Below are positions 59,613-64,000 of a stretch of DNA of 64,000 nt, piece by piece (position 1 is the first letter of the stretch; each line of letters opens with the position of its first letter). The stretch lies in NCBI RefSeq assembly GCF_000153465.1, contig NZ_CH672387.1, positions 3,652,628 through 3,716,627 on the forward strand, in the 5' to 3' direction. The DNA is from Aurantimonas manganoxydans SI85-9A1. Lineage in GTDB: Bacteria; Pseudomonadota; Alphaproteobacteria; Rhizobiales; Rhizobiaceae. The translations under genes and the position numbers were made by a program. Under the pieces are notes generated by a model. The model had not been told where the DNA came from and ran no database searches. It was given only the letters and a program-made list of their open reading frames with translations.

Positions 59613-60614
59613 TCAGATCTGGCCGGGCAGGATGCGGTCCGGCGGGCGGTGGCCGTCCATCAGCGTGCGGATGTTGATGATCACCTTCTCGCCCATCTCG
59701 ATGCGCGCCTCGATGGTGGCCGATCCCATATGGGGCAGCAGCACGACCTTGTTGTCGCGGGCCAGCTTCATCAGTTTGCGATCGACGGCCGGCTCTTCCT
59801 CGAAGACGTCGAGCCCGGCGCCGGCGATGCGCTCCTGCTCGATCAGCTTCACCAGCGCCTTTTCGTCGATGATCTCGCCGCGGGCGGTGTTGACGATGAA
59901 GGCATGCGGCTGGATCAGCGCCAGCCGCCGCGCCGACAGGAGGTGATAGGTCGCCGGCGTGTAGGGGCAGTTGACCGAGATGATGTCCATGCGGGCCAGC
60001 ATCTGGTCGAGGCTCTCCCAGTAGGTGGCGCCGAACTCGGCCTCGGTCCTGGGGCTGACCCGACCGCGATTGTGGTAGTGGATCTCCAGCCCGAAGGCCT
60101 TGGCCCGCCGGGCGACGGCAGTGCCGATCCGGCCCATGCCGAGGATGCCGAGCTTCTTGCCCCAGATGCGGCTTCCCAGCATCCATGTCGGCGACCAGCC
60201 CGGCCATTTCTCGTCGCCCAGGAGCCGCGTGCCGCCTTCCACCAGCCGCCGCGGCACCGCCAGGATCAGCGCCATGGTCATGTCGGCGGTGTCCTCGTTG
60301 AGGACGTTGGGCGTGTTGGTGACGAGGAGATTGCGGTTCAGCGCCGCCTGGATGTCGATATTGTCGACGCCGTTGCCGTAATTGGCGATCATCTTCAGCC
60401 GCGGGCCGGCCTGCTCGATCACCGCCCGGTCGATGCGGTCGGTGACCGTCGGCACCAGGACGTCGGCCTCGCGCACGGCGGCGACGAGGGCCGGCTGCTC
60501 CATCGGACGGTCGGTCTCGTTGAACCGCACGTCGAACAGCTCGGCCATGCGCCTTTCGATCGGCGCCGGCAATTTGCGGGTGACGATCACAAGCGGCTTT
60601 TCGCGTGACGCCAT
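59613..60614 (-). CDS. D-2-hydroxyacid dehydrogenase (glyoxylate/hydroxypyruvate reductase type)
   Basis: A 333-residue D-isomer-specific 2-hydroxyacid dehydrogenase. NAD(P) motif GILGMGRIGTAVARRAK, catalytic Arg in NTARGEIID, Glu in GLDVFEEEP and His in LLPHMGSATIEAR are all present. The closest functional guess is glyoxylate reductase (GyaR-like), but glycerate or other 2-oxoacids are possible. ATG 60614 follows GGGGAGGAG. It is divergent from the SH3 gene. Confidence 0.9.
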   Translation of the reverse strand: MASREKPLVIVTRKLPAPIERRMAELFDVRFNETDRPMEQPALVAAVREADVLVPTVTDRIDRAVIEQAGPRLKMIANYGNGVDNIDIQAALNRNLLVTNTPNVLNEDTADMTMALILAVPRRLVEGGTRLLGDEKWPGWSPTWMLGSRIWGKKLGILGMGRIGTAVARRAKAFGLEIHYHNRGRVSPRTEAEFGATYWESLDQMLARMDIISVNCPYTPATYHLLSARRLALIQPHAFIVNTARGEIIDEKALVKLIEQERIAGAGLDVFEEEPAVDRKLMKLARDNKVVLLPHMGSATIEARIEMGEKVIINIRTLMDGHRPPDRILPGQI

Positions 60615-60805
60615 CGGCCGCGCTCCTCCCCAAATCAAGACGATATTAACCGAAACGAACGATCATTCGACCCCGGAGCCGAGGGCCCTCCCTAGCAAGG
60701 CGGCAGCTGAAAACAAAGCGCTGCGCCTGCCGGGGTCCCGGCCGCTGGAAGACCCCGGCGCCGCCTGACCGCGCGCCCCGTGCATCTTGTCGTCTGGAGT
60801 TTGCG

Positions 60806-61351
60806 ATGCCGTTCTTCGCCCGTTTTCGCCGTCCGCTGCTGGCGCTCGCCGGCGCCGCCGTGCTCTTCACCGGCGCAGCCCCCCTGCCCGCCGCCCATGC
60901 CGTCGAGGTTGGGCCGGTCTCCAAGCTGCCGCTGCCGCGCTATGTCAGCCTGAAGGCCAGCCGCGTGAACCTGCGGATCGGACCGGGGCGCGACTATCCG
61001 GTGACCTGGCTGTATCTCAAGGAAGGCCTGCCGGTGGAGGTCATCCAGGAATACGAGCTGTGGCGCCGCATCCGCGATTCCGAGGGCACCGAGGGCTGGG
61101 TCTATCACTCGCTCCTGTCCGGCGACCGCACCTCGATCGCCGCCCCGTGGCTGCGCGGCAAGGCGACGATGATCGACATCCACAACAGCCCCGCGACCGA
61201 TGCGCCGCTGGTGGCGCGGATCGAGCCGGGCGTCGTCGCGGGCGTGAAGACCTGCACGGCCGGCTGGTGCGAACTCAAGGTCGCCGACCGCGACGGCTAT
61301 GTTCGCCAGCAGGAGATCTGGGGCGTCTATCCGGACGAGCGCTTCGAGTAG
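60806..61351 (+). CDS. Exported bacterial SH3-domain protein
   Basis: A 181-residue protein. A signal peptide (about 1-31, cleavage near AHA-VE) is followed by two SH3b-type domains: about 43-105 (SRVNLRIGPGRDYPVTWLYLKEG) and about 115-175 (DIHNSPATDAPLVARIEPG ... CTAGWCELKVADRDGYV). Such domains bind peptidoglycan or proteins in the envelope. Cys residues around TCTAGWC may form a disulfide. No enzyme domain is present. It ends before a terminator shared with irr. Confidence 0.87.
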   Translation: MPFFARFRRPLLALAGAAVLFTGAAPLPAAHAVEVGPVSKLPLPRYVSLKASRVNLRIGPGRDYPVTWLYLKEGLPVEVIQEYELWRRIRDSEGTEGWVYHSLLSGDRTSIAAPWLRGKATMIDIHNSPATDAPLVARIEPGVVAGVKTCTAGWCELKVADRDGYVRQQEIWGVYPDERFE

Positions 61352-61399
61352 CCGCGTCCGCTCTCACCGGCGCCGGTCAAAGCCTGCGCCGGACATGCG

Positions 61400-61433
61400 A
61401 AAGCCCGGATCGCCGCCACGATCCGGGCTTTTG
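61400..61433. terminator. Bidirectional terminator between the SH3 gene and irr
   Basis: AAAGCCCGGATCG (61400-61412) pairs perfectly with CGATCCGGGCTTT (61419-61431), with TTTT on the plus strand and a matching run for the minus strand. It lies between two convergent genes. Confidence 0.85.
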
Positions 61434-61463
61434 TCTTGAGACATGCTGGAAGGTGGTCGGCGC

Positions 61464-61910
61464 CTATTCGGCGGCCTGGTCCAGCGCCTTCTTGCGGCGC
61501 AGGCGCACCACCACGTCGACATTGACGATCTCCATGCCCTCCGGCGCCTCCGGCAGCCGGTCGAGCCGCAGCCCGCCATCGGGAATATCGATCATCGAAT
61601 TGTCGTCCTCGACGAAGAAGTGATGATGATCGGAGGTGTTGGTGTCGAAATAGGTGCGCTGGCCCTCCGCCGAGAGCGGCCGCACGAGACCCGCATCGGT
61701 GAACTGGTGCAGCGTGTTGTACACGGTCGCCAGCGAGACGGGATCACCGGCCTTGTGGGCTTCCTCGTGCAGTTCCTCGGCCGAGAGATGGCGGTCGCCG
61801 GCGCCGAACATCAGGTTGCACAGGGCCACCCGCTGCCGCGTCGGGCGCAGACCCACCGAGCGAAGGCGCTCGAATACACAGAAGCTCTGGGCGCGCGTCC
61901 GGTTTTCCAT
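61464..61910 (-). CDS. irr: Iron response regulator Irr (Fur family)
   Basis: A 148-residue Fur-type regulator. The winged-helix domain contains LRPTRQRVALCNLMFGAGDR, SAEELHEEAHKAG and SLATVYNTLHQFTDAGLV. The His-rich DHHHFFVEDDN segment is the Irr-type metal/heme site; the N-terminal heme regulatory motif of the Bradyrhizobium protein is absent. In rhizobia Irr accumulates under iron limitation and controls heme and iron genes at ICE sites. It is encoded near fabA-fabB, an order conserved in Hyphomicrobiales. Confidence 0.94.
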   Translation of the reverse strand: MENRTRAQSFCVFERLRSVGLRPTRQRVALCNLMFGAGDRHLSAEELHEEAHKAGDPVSLATVYNTLHQFTDAGLVRPLSAEGQRTYFDTNTSDHHHFFVEDDNSMIDIPDGGLRLDRLPEAPEGMEIVNVDVVVRLRRKKALDQAAE

Positions 61911-62062
61911 TGCTGAATGCCACCAGTCTCTTGTTTGTGCGAAGAATATGCGAATGTCCTCGCAGGCTTACCGAAGGGCCTGCACGACCGCAATATACGT
62001 CATCGGCATTGCGGTCACAAATGCCGCCCCGCAGAACCCAGCATCACGGTTGATGGAAGGGC

Positions 62063-62530
62063 CTAGCCGCAGCCCTGCGTAAAGGCGGCCAGCGCGTCGC
62101 CCGACCCTGTCAGCGGCAGGCTGTAGCGCCCGACCGGCCCCGCCACCTCGACGCTGCGGCCCTTGCGCAGGGCCTCGATGAAACCGGCGCGGGCCGCCAG
62201 CGTGCCCTCGGCCATCAGAATCGAGCCGCTGCCGGCGTCGCGGGCGATTGCCTCCAGCACGAAGGCCGTGTCGTCGACCGTCGCCACCACCGTATGGGCC
62301 TGGCCCGCCTGCAGCCGTCCCGGGAAGCCGGAAAAACTCACCGTCACGCGGCCGGCACTCGCGCAGCGGAATGTCAGCCCGGTGAAGCACGACCCCGCCG
62401 TGAAGCCTGCGACAGCGCCGTCGCTGCGCCAGGACTGGCCAAGGGCCGGCGCTGTCGCGGCGAGCAGCAGCGCGGCGCCGGCCCACAGGGCAAGAGCGCT
62501 GCGGCGCGAAGGGATGAAAAGGTCGGTCAC
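62063..62530 (-). CDS. Uncharacterised exported protein
   Basis: A 155-residue protein with a classical signal peptide (about 1-31, hydrophobic core [19 protein letters not shown], cleavage near GQ-SW). The mature part contains paired Cys residues ([14 protein letters not shown] and a C-terminal QGCG) and the beta-rich segment [14 protein letters not shown] do not recognise a family. It lies between irr and fabA, on the minus strand like irr, with a 152-base gap in between. Confidence 0.7.
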   Translation of the reverse strand: MTDLFIPSRRSALALWAGAALLLAATAPALGQSWRSDGAVAGFTAGSCFTGLTFRCASAGRVTVSFSGFPGRLQAGQAHTVVATVDDTAFVLEAIARDAGSGSILMAEGTLAARAGFIEALRKGRSVEVAGPVGRYSLPLTGSGDALAAFTQGCG

Positions 62531-62782
62531 GGCAGTGTTGCATCCTGTCGAGGGCGGCGGTCATGCCGCGCGCTGACGCGGCTTCCTTCGCCCGGTGCTA
62601 TCGAAATCGGGCGCCATGTACCACAGATAGGCTGGCGAGGACGGCGTTGGCCGGCCGCCATCCTGGCGCGCCGGATACGCCGGGCCCAGCCAAACGGTTT
62701 CACCTGTGCGGGTGGCGTGGTATGGGCGCAGCCGACAAGGGCCCATGGCAGGGTCGGGAGAACAGGGCGGACACAAGCGATC

Positions 62783-63313
62783 ATGGCGACGAAGAAGACC
62801 TCCTACGATTACGACGACCTCATCGCCTGCGGTCATGGCCAGTTGTTCGGCGCCGGCAATGCGCAATTGCCGCTGCCGCCGATGCTGATGTTCAACCGCA
62901 TCACCGAGGTCAACGAGACGGGCGGCGAGAACGGCAAGGGCATCATCCGGGCCGAGTTCGACGTGAACCCGGACCTGTGGTTCTTCGACTGCCATTTCGA
63001 AGGCGATCCGGTGATGCCGGGCTGCCTCGGGCTCGATGCGCTGTGGCAGCTCACCGGCTTCTATCTCGGCTGGCTGGGCGAACCCGGCCGTGGTCGGGCG
63101 CTCGGCGTCGGCGAGGTCAAGTTCAGCGGCCAGGTGACGCCGAAGGTCAAGCTGGTCGAATACGGCGTGGAGTTCCGCCGCGTGATGCGCTCGCGCCTGA
63201 AGCTGGGCATCGCCAATGGCTGGATGAAGGCCGATGGCGAGGTCATCTACAAGGCCAGCGATCTGCGCGTCGGCCTGTTCAGCGACGAGGAAGCGGCTCA
63301 GGCCGCCGTCTGA
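62783..63313 (+). CDS. fabA: 3-hydroxydecanoyl-[ACP] dehydratase/isomerase
   Basis: A 176-residue FabA, which introduces the cis double bond in anaerobic unsaturated fatty-acid synthesis by dehydrating 3-hydroxydecanoyl-ACP and isomerising the product. The catalytic His is in [20 protein letters not shown], with the Asp a little further on. The N-terminus [16 protein letters not shown] is typical. ATG 62783 is the conserved start; an open frame upstream is unrelated. It is followed by fabB after 37 bases. Confidence 0.96.
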   Translation: MATKKTSYDYDDLIACGHGQLFGAGNAQLPLPPMLMFNRITEVNETGGENGKGIIRAEFDVNPDLWFFDCHFEGDPVMPGCLGLDALWQLTGFYLGWLGEPGRGRALGVGEVKFSGQVTPKVKLVEYGVEFRRVMRSRLKLGIANGWMKADGEVIYKASDLRVGLFSDEEAAQAAV

Positions 63314-63350
63314 TGACGGCGCGGATCCTGGAATCTGGAAGGAGCGGACG

Positions 63351-64000
63351 ATGAAGCGGGTCGTCGTGACGGGTATGGGGATCGTGTCCTCGATCGGCAA
63401 CAATGTCGACGAGGTGACCGCCTCTCTCAGGGATGCGCGTTCGGGCATCAGCTTTGCCGAGGAATACAAGGAACTGGGGTTCCGCAGCCACGTCCACGGC
63501 AAGCCGACGCTGGACCCCACCACCGTTCTCGACCGGCGTGCCATGCGCTTCCATGGCGGCGGCACCGCCTGGAACCACATCGCCATGGACCAGGCGATCG
63601 CCGATGCGGGCCTCGAGGCCGCCGACATCTCCAACGAGCGCACCGGCATCATCATGGGCTCGGGCGGCGCCTCGACCCAGACCATCGTCCAGGCGGCCGA
63701 GACCGCCCGCGAAAAGGGCCCGAAGCGCATCGGACCGACGGCCGTGCCGAAGGCGATGTCCTCGACCGCCTCGGCGACGCTGGCCACCTGGTTCAAGATC
63801 AAGGGCGTCAACTACTCGATCTCGTCGGCCTGCTCGACCTCGAGCCATTGCATCGGCAATGCCTACGAGACCATCCAGATGGGCAAGCAGGATGTGATGT
63901 TCGCCGGCGGCTGCGAGGATCTGCACTGGACCCTGTCGGTGCTGTTCGACGCGATGGGCGCCCTGTCCTCGGACTTCAACGACCGCCCGGAGATCGCCTC
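63351..64000 (+). CDS. fabB: Beta-ketoacyl-[ACP] synthase I (partial, right edge)
   Basis: The first 216 codons of FabB. It elongates the cis-3-decenoyl product of FabA. The catalytic Cys is in YSISSACSTSSHCIGNAYE (about 163), and RRAMRFHGGGTAW and GSGGAST are conserved. ATG 63351 follows GAAGGAGCGG, an ideal ribosome-binding site. It forms an operon with fabA. The gene continues beyond the window, so the His-His part of the active site is not seen. Confidence 0.95.
   Translation, partial: MKRVVVTGMGIVSSIGNNVDEVTASLRDARSGISFAEEYKELGFRSHVHGKPTLDPTTVLDRRAMRFHGGGTAWNHIAMDQAIADAGLEAADISNERTGIIMGSGGASTQTIVQAAETAREKGPKRIGPTAVPKAMSSTASATLATWFKIKGVNYSISSACSTSSHCIGNAYETIQMGKQDVMFAGGCEDLHWTLSVLFDAMGALSSDFNDRPEIA

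Overview
The window is a 64-kb stretch of a high-GC chromosome from an alphaproteobacterium, most likely of the order Hyphomicrobiales (Rhizobiales). The evidence is gene content and order: an Irr-type Fur regulator beside fabA-fabB, mutM then rpsT upstream of dnaA-dnaN-recF-moeB, coaBC-dut next to ubiB-ubiE, a bkd/lpd dehydrogenase operon, and promoter-like sequences of the alphaproteobacterial type (CTTGAC-N17-CTATAT). No family or genus can be named from sequence alone. I saw no phage, transposon, IS element, CRISPR array, rRNA or tRNA; almost everything is core chromosome. The clearest accessory unit is an arsenic-resistance operon.

Layout. 1-2.4 kb: tail of a membrane protein, comM (a CtrA-type site lies upstream) and a methyltransferase gene broken by an in-frame amber codon. 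2.7-9.6 kb, mainly minus strand: pheT, a membrane protein, pheS, rplT-rpmI, a PAS-like orphan on the plus strand, then infC with an ATT start. 9.8-14.2 kb: hydrolase, transglutaminase-like protease, yacG-maf-infA and murA. 14.2-19.4 kb: complete branched-chain 2-oxoacid dehydrogenase operon (bkdA1-bkdA2-bkdB-lpd). 19.8-24.8 kb: chemoreceptor, ECF sigma/anti-sigma pair and betaine aldehyde dehydrogenase. 25-30.7 kb: small conserved proteins, a Kv-like channel and the arsR-arsC1-arsC2-arsH-arsB operon. 30.7-38.2 kb: gnd, an ABC exporter, a Gre-like factor, gyrB and a thioesterase. 38.3-43.9 kb: P450, cold-shock protein, S21, cysK and a diguanylate cyclase. 43.9-49.7 kb: dut-coaBC, ubiB-ubiE, mutM and rpsT. 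49.7-55.7 kb: a gene-free, GANTC-rich region followed by rhodanese-dnaA-dnaN-recF-moeB. 55.7-64 kb: NCS2 permease, DUF1328 protein, flavin monooxygenase, 2-hydroxyacid dehydrogenase, SH3 protein, irr, fabA and the start of fabB.

How it works together. Most genes serve replication initiation and repair (dnaA, dnaN, recF, gyrB, mutM, comM), translation (pheST, infA, infC, rplT, rpmI, rpsT, rpsU), envelope and cofactor synthesis (murA, coaBC, ubiBE, fabAB) and central metabolism (gnd, bkd, cysK). The signals most worth following up are the dense cluster of GANTC (CcrM-type) sites before the rhodanese-dnaA operon, the TGATG coupling of a rhodanese to dnaA, the predicted leaderless, self-operated arsR promoter, the CtrA-type box before comM, and the nonsense-interrupted methyltransferase. 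I did not find a wholly new multi-gene system.
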